NCBI RefSeq assembly: GCF_009557055.1
Contig: NZ_CP045649.1
Span: 2,579,501 to 2,643,500 of the forward strand
Direction of reading: 5' to 3'
DNA length: 64,000 nt
From: Nocardioides sp. dk884
Lineage (GTDB): Bacteria; Actinomycetota; Actinomycetes; Propionibacteriales; Nocardioidaceae
Positions within the stretch are counted from its first letter, which is position 1. Each line of letters starts with the position of its first letter. The translations under genes were made by a program, and so were the position numbers. Positions 24,278-32,761 of the stretch are shown here, in pieces. The notes below the pieces were generated by a model, which saw only the letters and a program-made list of their open reading frames with translations, had not been told where the DNA came from and searched no databases.

Positions 24278-25872
24278 GAGCCCAGCACGAATCCGGCGTA
24301 CCCGGCGTCGCGTGCCTCGTCGCAGAGCCGCCCGTACGCCGCGAAGCCGCCGAGATAGGGCATGAACCCGCGGGGCTTGCCCTCGACGTTCGCCCCCATG
24401 TACCAGGAGCTGGCCTGCACGAAGAGCGTGCGGGAGGCGACGGCGTCGACGTGCGCGGTCCACGCACGGGCCGCGTCGGCGCGGGCCTCGACCTGGGTGT
24501 GGCCCTCCTGCGCGCAGTGCTCGAACAGGTCGACGAGCCAGTTCACCTGCTGCTCCCCTGCGAGCACCATGTTGGCCAGCACCGAGGGGCTGCCGACGCC
24601 GGCGAGGTTGAACAGGTTCGGGAAGCCCGGCACGCACAGCCCGAGGTAGGTCACCGCACCGTCGGCCCAGGCATCGCCGATCCGGTCCCCGCGCGGCCCG
24701 ACGAGGTCGATGCGGGTCATCGCGCCGGTCATCGCGTCGAATCCGGTGGCCAGCACCAGCACGTCGAGCTCGTGGAGGCCCGACGCGGTACGCACCCCGG
24801 TGGGCTCGACGGTCTCGATCGGGTCTCGACGCAGGTTGACCAGCGTGACGTCGTCGCGGTTGAAGGTCTCGTAGTAGTCGGTGTCGGTGCAGATCCGCTT
24901 GGTGCCGATCGGGTGGTCGGTCGGCACCAGGTCGTCGGCCACCTGCGGGTCCCGGACGATCTCGCGGATCCGCTCCTCGGCGTAGGCCCGAGCGAGGTCG
25001 TTGATCCGCGGATCGATCGACTGGTTCGGGAAGGCCTTGCCGAACAGCACGCCACCGCGCGTCCAGAAGTCCGCGAGCACCTCGCGCCGCGCCTCCTCCG
25101 ACATCGTGAACGGGTCCTCCGGGTGGCTCGTGTGCGGCGAGCCCGCCGCGCCCGCCCAGGACAGCCGGCGCCGCTCGGCGTAGTCGCGCTGGACCTGCTC
25201 CCACTCCTCGTCGCACAGCTGGCGGTTGAACGCCGGGACCGAGAAGTTGGGGCTGCGCTGGAACACCGTGAGGTGCGCGGCCTGCTCGGCGAGCTCGGGG
25301 ATGACCTGGATGCCGGACGAGCCGGTGCCGACGACCCCGACCCGCATTCCGCTCACGTCCACCGGCTCCTGCGGCCAGCTCGAGGTGCGCAGCATCCGGC
25401 CGGCGAAGCCGCCCAGGCCGGGGATGGCGGGGTCGAGCGGGGCCGAGAGGCTGCCGGTGGCCAGGACGAGATAGCGCGCCCGCAGCTCCTCACCGGCATC
25501 GGTCGTCACGACCCAGCGCGAGGAGTCCTCGTCGAACCGGCCACCCTCGACGCGGGTGCCGAAGCGGTAGTGGCGGCGTAGGTCGAAGCGGTCGGCGACG
25601 TGCTGGAGGTAGCGCAGGATCTCCGGCTGGGTGGCGTAGCGCTCGCTCCACCTCCACTCGCGCTGGAGCTCCTCGTCGAAGGAGTAGGAGTAGTCGAGGC
25701 TCTCGACGTCACACCGGGCCCCCGGGTAGCGGTTCCACCACCAGGTGCCGCCGACCTCGGGCGCGGCCTCCACCCCGGCGACGCTCCAGCCCCGCTGCTG
25801 CGCGCTGTGCACGGCGTACAGGCCGGAGAAGCCGGCGCCCACCACGAGGACGTCAACGGATGAGCTGGTCAT
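24274..25872 (-). CDS. Baeyer-Villiger-type flavin monooxygenase 1 (altered signature)
   Basis: A 532-residue flavoprotein of the cyclohexanone/phenylacetone monooxygenase type, which uses NADPH and O2 to insert oxygen next to a ketone carbonyl. The FAD motif GAGFSG is at residues 12-17, and the NADPH motif GTGSSG at 182-187. GTWWWNRYPGARCD, typical of the family, is present, as is ATGFDAMTG. The Baeyer-Villiger fingerprint FxGxxxHxxxWP at 156-167 reads FAGRMLRTSSWP, so the central His is Arg162, unlike its paralogue at 32758. Activity may therefore be altered. It overlaps the upstream hydrolase gene by 20 bases and the SDR by 4. Confidence 0.9.
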   Translation of the reverse strand: MTSSSVDVLVVGAGFSGLYAVHSAQQRGWSVAGVEAAPEVGGTWWWNRYPGARCDVESLDYSYSFDEELQREWRWSERYATQPEILRYLQHVADRFDLRRHYRFGTRVEGGRFDEDSSRWVVTTDAGEELRARYLVLATGSLSAPLDPAIPGLGGFAGRMLRTSSWPQEPVDVSGMRVGVVGTGSSGIQVIPELAEQAAHLTVFQRSPNFSVPAFNRQLCDEEWEQVQRDYAERRRLSWAGAAGSPHTSHPEDPFTMSEEARREVLADFWTRGGVLFGKAFPNQSIDPRINDLARAYAEERIREIVRDPQVADDLVPTDHPIGTKRICTDTDYYETFNRDDVTLVNLRRDPIETVEPTGVRTASGLHELDVLVLATGFDAMTGAMTRIDLVGPRGDRIGDAWADGAVTYLGLCVPGFPNLFNLAGVGSPSVLANMVLAGEQQVNWLVDLFEHCAQEGHTQVEARADAARAWTAHVDAVASRTLFVQASSWYMGANVEGKPRGFMPYLGGFAAYGRLCDEARDAGYAGFVLGS

Positions 25873-26863
25873 GGTTCTCCTTCGTGGGGCCGCCGACCTC
25901 GGCGTGTGCCGGGCCGAGCAGTCGTCGTACGTCGTGCCACAGCAGCTCGCGGGCGGCGGCCGCCGCCGGGAACGGGCCGATCGTGGCGAAGCCGTGGAAC
26001 AGGTCGGGATAGTGCCGGTGCCGCACGGGTACGCCGGCGTCGCGCAGCAGCCCGGCGTAGCGGCGGCCCTCGCTGGCCAGCGGGTCGCGCCCCGCCGTGA
26101 CCACCACCGCCGGGGCGAGGCCGGACAGGCTCGGCGCCCGGGACGGGACGACGTGCTCCGGCGGCTCGGGCAGCGGGGTGGTGGCGGGCTGCCCGCCGAG
26201 GTACTGGGTCCAGTACCACTCCATCGCGGCACGGGTGTTGAAGTGGCCGGTCGCGTAGCGCTGGTAGCTCTCGGACTCGAAGTCCGGCTCGACCACCGGG
26301 TAGAGCAGCACCTGACCGGCCAGCGCCGGGCGCCGGTCGCGGGCTCGCAGGGCGGTGACCGCGGCCAGGTTGCCGCCCGCGCTGTCGCCGGCGACGACCA
26401 CTCGCGCCGGGTCGACACCGAGGGCGGCCGCGTTGTCCTGGGTCCAGCTCAGCGCCGCGACCGCGTCGTCGGCGGCCGCGGGGGCCGGGTGCTCGGGAGC
26501 CAGCCGGTAGTCCACCGAGACGACCACCGCCTCGAGGGCACGCGAGAGCGAGCGGCAGAAGCCGTCGTGGCTCTCCACGCTGCAGAACACGAAGCCGCCA
26601 CCATGCAGGAACAGCACCGCCGGCCGGTCCTCGCCGGTCCCGTGCGGGTGGTAGACCCGCACGCGCAGCGGTCCCGCGTCGGTGGCCACGTGGTGGTCCT
26701 CAGCCGCCCGGACGTCGTCCAGGTTGCTCACCGGCACCGCTCGGGCGGCCACGGCGGCGCGCGCCTCCGGTCCGCTCATCAGGTGCACCGGCGGGAAGCC
26801 CTCCTCGAGGACGGCGAGCAGTCCCGCCACCTCGCCGCCCAGTGCGTCGTCCAAGGCAGTCAC
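25853..26863 (-). CDS. HSL-family alpha/beta hydrolase 1
   Basis: A 336-residue esterase of the hormone-sensitive-lipase family. The oxyanion motif HGGG is at residues 87-90, the nucleophile Ser161 lies in GDSAGG, and the acid and histidine are expected in TAGRDPL and DLFHGF. It should hydrolyse the ester or lactone made by the adjacent monooxygenase. It is the first gene of the four-gene operon (hydrolase, monooxygenase, SDR, ligase). The GTG start at 26863 has AAGGAG at seven bases, and its promoter region carries the 23-bp element shared by other operons of the locus. A paralogue sits at 31805. Confidence 0.9.
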   Translation of the reverse strand: MTALDDALGGEVAGLLAVLEEGFPPVHLMSGPEARAAVAARAVPVSNLDDVRAAEDHHVATDAGPLRVRVYHPHGTGEDRPAVLFLHGGGFVFCSVESHDGFCRSLSRALEAVVVSVDYRLAPEHPAPAAADDAVAALSWTQDNAAALGVDPARVVVAGDSAGGNLAAVTALRARDRRPALAGQVLLYPVVEPDFESESYQRYATGHFNTRAAMEWYWTQYLGGQPATTPLPEPPEHVVPSRAPSLSGLAPAVVVTAGRDPLASEGRRYAGLLRDAGVPVRHRHYPDLFHGFATIGPFPAAAAARELLWHDVRRLLGPAHAEVGGPTKENHDQLIR

Positions 26864-26881
26864 ACTTTTCTCCTTCGGTCA

Positions 26882-26904
26882 GAACTATTACTAACCGAAA
26901 TAGT
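26882..26904 (-). promoter_or_regulatory. Shared 23-bp element, copy 1
   Basis: Read on the minus strand this is ACTATT-N9-AATAGT followed by TC, a perfect 6+6 inverted repeat with a 9-base spacer. It ends 18 bases before the GTG of hydrolase 1. TTGTCG-N17-TAGTAA, a reasonable promoter, overlaps it, so a bound protein would sit on the -10 region. Similar elements lie at 30304, 36119 and 45481. Confidence 0.7.
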
Positions 26905-26936
26905 CGCTCACGACAAGAGGGACCGAGATCACTCTC

Positions 26937-26961
26937 GGCATGTGCCGATGTGGAACATGCC
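26937..26961 (+). promoter_or_regulatory. Candidate PadR operator
   Basis: GGCATGT at 26937-26943 and ACATGCC at 26955-26961 form a perfect 7+7 inverted repeat with an 11-base spacer. It lies 28 bases before the PadR ATG. PadR regulators commonly bind ATGT...ACAT palindromes, so this is a likely autoregulatory site. It is distinct from the 23-bp element 33 bases to its left. Confidence 0.6.
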
Positions 26962-26989
26962 GGGCAGATGCACCGGGTTAGGCTGAGGC

Positions 26990-27634
26990 ATGGCGAACGA
27001 CGACGAGTCCCCGCTCCCCGACCTGCGCGCGACGAGCTGGGCGGTGCTGGGCATGCTCTCGTTCGGCGAGGAGCTCTCCGGCTACGACCTGAAGAAGTGG
27101 GCCGACTGGAGCCTGCGGTTCTTCTACTGGGCCCCGTCGTACAGCCAGATCTACGGCGAGCTGCGCAAGCTGGAGAAGCTCGGCTTCGCCACGTCCCACG
27201 TGGTCAACAAGGACGACGTGCGGGGCAAGCGGCTCTACCGGATCACCCCGGAGGGCGAGCGCGCGGTGGCCCGCTGGGCCGCAGAGGCACCGGTCGAGCC
27301 GGTGGTCCTCAAGCACGGCGTGATGCTGCGCATGTGGCTGGGCCACGCCAGCGACCCGGACCTGCTGCGCTCGATGCTCGAGGAGCACCGCACGCAGAGC
27401 GAGAAGATGCGGGTGCGCGCGGAGGTGGACGCCGAGGGCGCACGCCAAGAGCCCGGGTGGGCGTTCCCCGAGATGGTGCTGCGCTGGTCGGAGCGCTACT
27501 ACGCCGACGAGCGGGACCGCGCCGACCAGATGCTGGCCGAGCTCGACGAGGCGGTCGCCAAGAGCACGCGCGCGTCGGCACGCCAGGAGACCGGCCGCCG
27601 CTCCTCCGAGGAGCTGCGCTCGCACAAGGCCTGA
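26990..27634 (+). CDS. PadR family transcriptional regulator
   Basis: The 214-residue regulator has the PadR winged helix (residues ~15-95): SWAVLGMLSFGEELSGYDLKKW (split), YSQIYGELRKLEKLGFA and the wing DVRGKRLYRITPEG. The remaining C-terminal half is helical (about 100-190), forming the Vir-like dimerisation domain of subfamily 1. It is the only regulator gene inside the 27-kb catabolic locus and is divergent from hydrolase 1, so it is the first candidate for controlling the locus in response to a lipophilic substrate. The ATG at 26990 follows a palindromic operator candidate. Confidence 0.88.
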   Translation: MANDDESPLPDLRATSWAVLGMLSFGEELSGYDLKKWADWSLRFFYWAPSYSQIYGELRKLEKLGFATSHVVNKDDVRGKRLYRITPEGERAVARWAAEAPVEPVVLKHGVMLRMWLGHASDPDLLRSMLEEHRTQSEKMRVRAEVDAEGARQEPGWAFPEMVLRWSERYYADERDRADQMLAELDEAVAKSTRASARQETGRRSSEELRSHKA

Positions 27635-27646
27635 CCACGGGCCGTT

Positions 27647-27673
27647 CCCCGGACGCCGGGCCGGCGTCCGGGG
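27647..27673. terminator. GC hairpin between convergent genes
   Basis: An 11-bp perfect stem (27647-27657 with 27663-27673) around a 5-base loop lies 12 bases after the PadR stop and 20 bases from the end of the convergent alcohol dehydrogenase gene. There is no T run, as is common in actinobacteria. It probably separates the two transcripts. Confidence 0.6.
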
Positions 27674-27692
27674 AGACGGGTCAGGCGCCGGG

Positions 27693-28846
27693 TCAGTCGA
27701 AGGTGACGACCACGCGCGTGGCCTGGCCGCGGCGCATCTGGGCGAAGCCCTCGTCCGCCTCGTCCAGCGGGATCCGCGCGGACACCAGCGCGTCCAACTC
27801 CAGGCGCCCCTGGAGGTAGAGGTCGGCGAGGACCGGGATGTCGCGCGGGAAGTGGTTGGCCCCCATGAGCAGGCCGCGCACGCCCTTGGCGGACGTCACG
27901 AGCGGGAGCCCGGGCAGCACGAGCTGCTCGCCGACCGGCGGGATGCCGACGACGTACGCCGTCCGGCCGACGCGCACCATGCCGACCGCCTGGGTGACGG
28001 TGGCCTGGCGACCGACCACGTCGAAGGCGTGGTCGACTCCGCCGGTGAGCTCCACGACGGCCGCGACCGGATCGGTCGAGCCGGCGTCGACGGTGTCGGT
28101 GGCCCCGAACCGGCGGGCCAGCTCGAGCTTGTCGGCGCCGAGGTCGATCGCCACGATCCGGGTGGCCCCGGCCAGCCGGGCGCCCTGGACCACGTTGAGA
28201 CCGACGCCGCCGCAGCCGATCACCGCGACGCTGTCGCCCGGCCGCACCCCGGCACCGTGGAGCGCAGACCCCACGCCTGTCAGGACCGCACAGCCCAGCA
28301 GCGCCGCGCGGTCGACCGGCACGTCGGGGGTGACCCGCACGACCGAGTTGCGGTGCAGCACGGTGCGCTCGGCCAGACCCCCGAGGCCGGCGACCTGGCC
28401 GACCGGCTCGCCGTCGCGCAGCAGCCGGGGCACCGGCCGCTCGGCGCGGCCGAGGTCGTTGCGCCGGGTCGCACAGGAATCGTGCGCCCGGCGCGGCACT
28501 CGGCGCAGGTGCCGCAGAACATCGACAGGCAGGCGACCACCCGGTCCCCCGGGGCGAGGTCGGTGACGGCGGGGCCGACCGCCTCGACGGTGCCGGCGAT
28601 CTCGTGGCCGGGCACCGTCGGCATCACCACCGGCAGCTCGCCGTCGATCATGTGCAGGTCGGAGTGGCACAGCCCGCAGGCCTCCACCCGCACCCGCACC
28701 TCCTCGGGGGCCAGCCAGTCGTCGAGCTCCAGCTCGTGAACCTCGAGGTGGCCGGGAGCGGCGCTGAGCACCGCGCCCCGGATCCGGGTGCGGGTGGCGC
28801 CCGGGGTGGTGGCGGGCACGAAGTCGGTGGTCGGGAAGGTCGTCAC
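27693..28846 (-). pseudogene. Zn alcohol dehydrogenase, interrupted by a frameshift
   Basis: Two frames together make one medium-chain Zn alcohol dehydrogenase of normal length. The first part (28846 to about 28490) has the catalytic zinc ligands (GLCHSDLH, PGHEIAGTV) and part of the structural cysteine set (CGTCAEC). The second frame resumes with AHDSCATRRNDLG, supplying the last structural cysteine. It continues through the Rossmann motif GCGGVGLN and the C-terminal half to 27693. The frame change lies at about 28483-28497 in a GC-rich stretch. Either the gene is inactive or one base is miscalled. The ATG overlaps the stop of the aldehyde dehydrogenase gene (ATGA), so an alcohol-aldehyde-acid pair was intended. 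Confidence 0.75.
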
Positions 28847-30258
28847 AGCTGTACCGCCTTGGTCTCGAAGTACTCCTCCAGGCCGAACCGGCCGCCCTCG
28901 CGCCCGTAACCGGAGCGCTTGTAGCCGCCGAACGGCGCGGAGATGTTGAAGGCGCCGCCGTTGACGGCGACCTGGCCGGTCCGCATCCGGCGGGCCACGG
29001 CCAGCGCCCGGTCCGGGTCGCCGGCCCAGACCGCACCGGAGAGTCCGTAGTCGGTGTCGTTGGCCACCGCGACGGCCTCGTCCTCGGAGTCCACGGCGAT
29101 CACGCAGAGGACCGGGCCGAAGACCTCCTCCCGGGCGATCCGCAGGTGCGGCTCCACGCGCAGCACCGTGGGGCGCACGTAGTGACCGCCGCGCGGCGCC
29201 CCCGGCACCGGCTCGGGACCGCCGGCCACGAGCACCGCCCCCTCGGCGAGCGCGCCGCGAAGATGCGTCAGGACCCGCTCGTGCTGCGTCGCCGAGGCGA
29301 CCGGGCCGACGTCGGTGGACGGGTCACGCGGGTCGCCGGTCACCAGCGCCTCGACGCCGGCGAGGAGCAGCTGCTCGACCTCCGCGAGCCGGGCCCGCGG
29401 GACGATCAGCCGGGTGAGCGCGGCGCAGGTCTGGCCGTTGTTGAGCAGGCAGCCGCGCAGCGAGGCCGCCACGGCCTGCTCGAGGTCGGCGTCGTCGAGC
29501 ACCACGCTCGCGGACTTGCCGCCGAGCTCGAGGGTCACCCGGGTGATGCCGGGCGCGGCCAGCTCGGCGATCCGGGCGCCGGTGCGGGTGGACCCGGTGA
29601 AGCTGACGATCCCGACCCGCGGGTCGGTCACCAGTGCCTCGCCGGCCTCCGGACCCGTGCCGACGACCAGGTTGGCGACCCCGGCCGGTACGCCGGCCTC
29701 GGCCAGCATCTCGAAGAAGGCGATGCTGGTCAGCGGCGCCACCTCCGAGGGTTTCAGCACCGCCGTGCAGCCGGCGGCGAGGGCCGGGACGAGCTTGGTG
29801 GCGAGCTGGTAGAGCGGGTAGTTCCATGCGGTGATCGCGCCCGCGACCCCGATCGGTTCCTTGAGCACCAGGGAGGTGCCGACCCGCTCCTCGAAGGCGA
29901 AGGACTCGAGGGTGGAGGCGACGTCGCGGATCGTCGCCGCGACCAGGTGGCCGTGCACGGTGCTGGCCATCCGGGCCGGGGTCCCGACCTCCAGCGCGGC
30001 GACCGAGCCGAGCTCCTCGGCGCGCTTGGTCACCAGGTCGGCGGTGGTGCGCAGCACCTCGGCGCGGTCGGCCACGCTCGTCGCGGCCCAGCCCGGCCAC
30101 GCCGCGTCGGCCGCCGCACAGGCCCGGTCCACGTCCGGGGCCCCGGCGCCACGGAAGCGCGCCAGCACGCTCCCGTCGGCGGCGTTGCCCACCTCGAGCT
30201 CCGCGCCGCCGCCCTCCGCCCATGCCCCGTCGACGTACGTCGCCCGCACCTGCTGCAT
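28843..30258 (-). CDS. NAD(P)-dependent aldehyde dehydrogenase 1
   Basis: A 471-residue ALDH oxidising an aldehyde to a carboxylic acid. ITAWNYPL and KPSEVAP are cofactor contacts, SFTGST is the nucleotide loop, the general base Glu is in LELGGKS, and the catalytic Cys is in NNGQTCAAL. EEVFGPVLCV and the C-terminal PFGGYKRSGYGREGG are conserved. It is the first gene of a two-gene operon with the frameshifted alcohol dehydrogenase, so the pair would oxidise a primary alcohol, such as the product of ester cleavage, to the acid. Its promoter region is shared with the divergent ALDH 2 operon and contains copy 2 of the 23-bp element. Confidence 0.92.
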   Translation of the reverse strand: MQQVRATYVDGAWAEGGGAELEVGNAADGSVLARFRGAGAPDVDRACAAADAAWPGWAATSVADRAEVLRTTADLVTKRAEELGSVAALEVGTPARMASTVHGHLVAATIRDVASTLESFAFEERVGTSLVLKEPIGVAGAITAWNYPLYQLATKLVPALAAGCTAVLKPSEVAPLTSIAFFEMLAEAGVPAGVANLVVGTGPEAGEALVTDPRVGIVSFTGSTRTGARIAELAAPGITRVTLELGGKSASVVLDDADLEQAVAASLRGCLLNNGQTCAALTRLIVPRARLAEVEQLLLAGVEALVTGDPRDPSTDVGPVASATQHERVLTHLRGALAEGAVLVAGGPEPVPGAPRGGHYVRPTVLRVEPHLRIAREEVFGPVLCVIAVDSEDEAVAVANDTDYGLSGAVWAGDPDRALAVARRMRTGQVAVNGGAFNISAPFGGYKRSGYGREGGRFGLEEYFETKAVQL

Positions 30259-30303
30259 CCGGTCCCCTCACCTCTCGTCGCGTGACACCTCTTGCCATGT
30301 CGC

Positions 30304-30326
30304 AATATGTCATCTAGGAATAGTTC
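30304..30326 (+). promoter_or_regulatory. Shared 23-bp element, copy 2
   Basis: TAGGAATAGTTC occupies 30315-30326 and the weaker left half AATATG 30304-30309. TTGCCA-N17-TAGGAA gives a promoter for the plus-strand operon, with the element covering the -10 region. It lies between the divergent ALDH genes, 35 bases before the ALDH 2 start and 45 bases from the ALDH 1 start, so one site could control both directions. Confidence 0.7.
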
Positions 30327-30361
30327 AACCTAATACATTCACGTTGGTCAAGGGGCATGCG

Positions 30362-31780
30362 ATGGAGACCAGGGACCGGATCCACCTCGACGGCGAGTGG
30401 GTCGAGACCCACGGCACCGAGCGTCTGGAGCTGGTGGACCCCCGCTCGGGCGAGGTGCACGCGGTCGTGCGCCTCGCGGACGCCCAGGACGTGGATCGCG
30501 CGGTCGCGGGCGCGCGCCGGGTCCTCGACGAAGGGCCGGAGTGGCCGGTCGCCGCACGGGTCGCGGCACTGCGTGCGCTGCACGACCGGATCGCCGAGCG
30601 CGCCGAGGTCTTCGCCGAGACCATCTCCGCGGAGATGGGCTCGCCGGACGCCTTCGCCCGGCAGGTCCAGGTCGGCATGCCACTGGCGACCCTGGCCACC
30701 ACCGTCGACGTGCTTGAGGGCTACGCCTTCGACGAGGCGCTCGGTGACTCCACCATCGCGCGCGAGCCGGTGGGGGTGGTCGCGGCCATCACGCCGTGGA
30801 ACTTCCCGCTCCACCAGGCGCTGGCCAAGGTGGGCGCCGCCTTGGCCGCCGGATGCCCGGTGGTGTTCAAGCCCGCCGAGACCACGCCGCTCACGGCCTA
30901 CCTGCTGGTCGAGGCGGCACGGGACGCCGGCGTACCGCCCGGGTGGCTGCAGCTGCTCCCGGGGCGCGGCGACGTGGTCGGCGCCGCGCTCGCCGAGCAT
31001 CCCGGTGTCGACATGGTGTCGTTCACCGGTTCCACGGCGGTCGGACGGGCGATCCAGCGGGCCGCGGCCGGCACCGTCAAGCGCGTCGCGCTGGAGCTCG
31101 GCGGCAAGTCCCCCAGCGTCCTGCTCGACGACCTCGATGCCGAGGCGTTCGCCGTCGCGGTGCGCACCAGCGTGGGCTTCTGCCTGATGAACACCGGCCA
31201 GACCTGCGCGGCGTGGACCCGGCTGGTCGTGCCGGAGGAGCGCTACGACGAGGCGGTGGCGGTTGCCACCGCGACCGCCGCGGCGTTCGTGCCGGGCGAG
31301 AACCTCGGCCCGCTGGCCTCCGGCATCCAGTGGGACCGGGTGCTGGCCCACCTGGCACGCGCCGTCGAGGAGGGCGCGGAGGTCGTCCACGGCGATCCCG
31401 CCCCGGTCCGGCCGGAGCGCGGTTTCCACCTCGGGCCGGTCGTCCTCGGCCGGGTCACCCCGGAGATGGCGGTCGGCCGCGAGGAGGTCTTCGGCCCCGT
31501 GCTGGCCGTGCAGGCCCACCGCGGCGACGACGACGCCGTGCGGCTCGCCAACGCCACCGACTACGGGCTCTCGGCCGGAGTCTTCGCTGCCGACCCCGAC
31601 CGCGCCTTCGCCGTCGCCCGCCGGATCCGCTCGGGGACCGTGCACGTGAACGGCATCAACAGCAACCGGCTCGCGCCGTTCGGCGGCTACAAGCAGTCCG
31701 GCCTCGGCCGCGAGTACGGCCGCTTCGGCCTCGAGGAGTTCCTCGAGGTCAAGTCGATCCAGCCGCCACCGCGCGGCTGA
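30362..31780 (+). CDS. NAD(P)-dependent aldehyde dehydrogenase 2
   Basis: A 472-residue ALDH, paralogous to the divergent one. Motifs present are ITPWNFPLHQ, KPAETTPL, SFTGSTAVG, LELGGKS (base Glu), MNTGQTCAAW (catalytic Cys) and PFGGYKQSGLGREYG at the end. It probably oxidises an aldehyde produced in the ketone route to an acid. AAGGGG lies ahead of the ATG at 30362. It heads a three-gene operon with hydrolase 2 and monooxygenase 2 that mirrors the first module. The separation of the two ALDHs by a shared regulatory site suggests they act on different chain ends or substrates. Confidence 0.92.
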   Translation: METRDRIHLDGEWVETHGTERLELVDPRSGEVHAVVRLADAQDVDRAVAGARRVLDEGPEWPVAARVAALRALHDRIAERAEVFAETISAEMGSPDAFARQVQVGMPLATLATTVDVLEGYAFDEALGDSTIAREPVGVVAAITPWNFPLHQALAKVGAALAAGCPVVFKPAETTPLTAYLLVEAARDAGVPPGWLQLLPGRGDVVGAALAEHPGVDMVSFTGSTAVGRAIQRAAAGTVKRVALELGGKSPSVLLDDLDAEAFAVAVRTSVGFCLMNTGQTCAAWTRLVVPEERYDEAVAVATATAAAFVPGENLGPLASGIQWDRVLAHLARAVEEGAEVVHGDPAPVRPERGFHLGPVVLGRVTPEMAVGREEVFGPVLAVQAHRGDDDAVRLANATDYGLSAGVFAADPDRAFAVARRIRSGTVHVNGINSNRLAPFGGYKQSGLGREYGRFGLEEFLEVKSIQPPPRG

Positions 31781-31804
31781 CCGCCCACCACCCCGGAGGA
31801 TCCC

Positions 31805-32761
31805 TTGGCCCTCGACGCCGCCACCACCGCCCTTCTCCAGCAGCTCGCCGCCGCCGGCGGGCCGCCCATGCACGAGGTCTCCCCCGCCGCCGCCCGCGCG
31901 CGGATGGCGGGCCTCGCCGCGCTCTACCCGCCCGGCCCGGAGCCGGCGCGCGCCGAGGACGTGTCGGTGCCGACGCGTGCGGGCTCGCTGCCCGTCCGCG
32001 TCCTGGCGCCCGCGTCCCCGCGCGGCGTCCTGCTCTACCTGCACGGAGGCGGGTGGGTCGTGGGCTCGCCCGCGGAGCACGAGACCCTCGGGCGCGAGCT
32101 CGCCCAGCGCACCGGGTGCACGGTCGTGCTCGGCAGCTACCGGCTGGCACCGGAGAGCCCGTGGCCGGCCGCCGTCGAGGACGCCTGGGACCTGCTGGCC
32201 TGGGTGGACACGAACCGCGCCGACCTCGCCGGTCCCGGCGCGCCGCTGGTCGTCGCCGGGGACAGCGCCGGGGGCAACCTCGCCACGATCGTGGCCCGGC
32301 ACGCGCGTGACAGCGGGGGCCCGTCGATCGCCGCGCAGGTCCTGGTCTACCCGGTCGTCGACCACGACTTCGACAACGGCTCCTACACCGACCCGGCCAA
32401 CCAGCTCGCGCTCAACCGCGACACCCTGCGCTGGTTCTGGGACCACTACGTCCCCGAGGAGCACCGCGACCACCCCGACGTCTCGCCGGCCCGGGCCGCG
32501 GACCTGGCGGGACTGCCGCCCGCCGTCGTGCTGAGCGCGGAGCACGACGTGCTGCGCGACGAGGGCGAGGCGTACGCCGAGGCCCTGCGCGCGGCCGGCG
32601 TACCGGCCTCGTGCCGGCGTTTCGAGGGGCAGATGCACGGCTTCTTCACGATGGTCGGCCTGCTCCCCGCCTCCACCGAGGCGCTGGACCACGTCGCCAC
32701 CGAGCTCGACCGGCACCTCGCCGGGACCCGCCCCGCCCAACCCACCGAGGAGCCCGCATGA
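31805..32761 (+). CDS. HSL-family alpha/beta hydrolase 2
   Basis: The 318-residue esterase has the oxyanion motif HGGG at residues 80-83, the nucleophile Ser154 in GDSAGG, an acid in SAEHDVL and the histidine in GQMHGFF. It should cleave the ester or lactone formed by monooxygenase 2. The TTG start at 31805 is supported by GGAGGA five bases before it, and no better start lies nearby. Its stop overlaps the ATG of the monooxygenase gene (ATGA). Compared with hydrolase 1, it is shorter at the N-terminus and its sequence differs widely, so the two modules are not a recent tandem copy. Confidence 0.9.
   Translation: MALDAATTALLQQLAAAGGPPMHEVSPAAARARMAGLAALYPPGPEPARAEDVSVPTRAGSLPVRVLAPASPRGVLLYLHGGGWVVGSPAEHETLGRELAQRTGCTVVLGSYRLAPESPWPAAVEDAWDLLAWVDTNRADLAGPGAPLVVAGDSAGGNLATIVARHARDSGGPSIAAQVLVYPVVDHDFDNGSYTDPANQLALNRDTLRWFWDHYVPEEHRDHPDVSPARAADLAGLPPAVVLSAEHDVLRDEGEAYAEALRAAGVPASCRRFEGQMHGFFTMVGLLPASTEALDHVATELDRHLAGTRPAQPTEEPA

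Noticed and set aside
30314..32740. An 808-codon minus-strand frame
   Set aside because: Antisense to aldehyde dehydrogenase 2 and hydrolase 2; low-complexity Gly/Arg/Val composition typical of a shadow.
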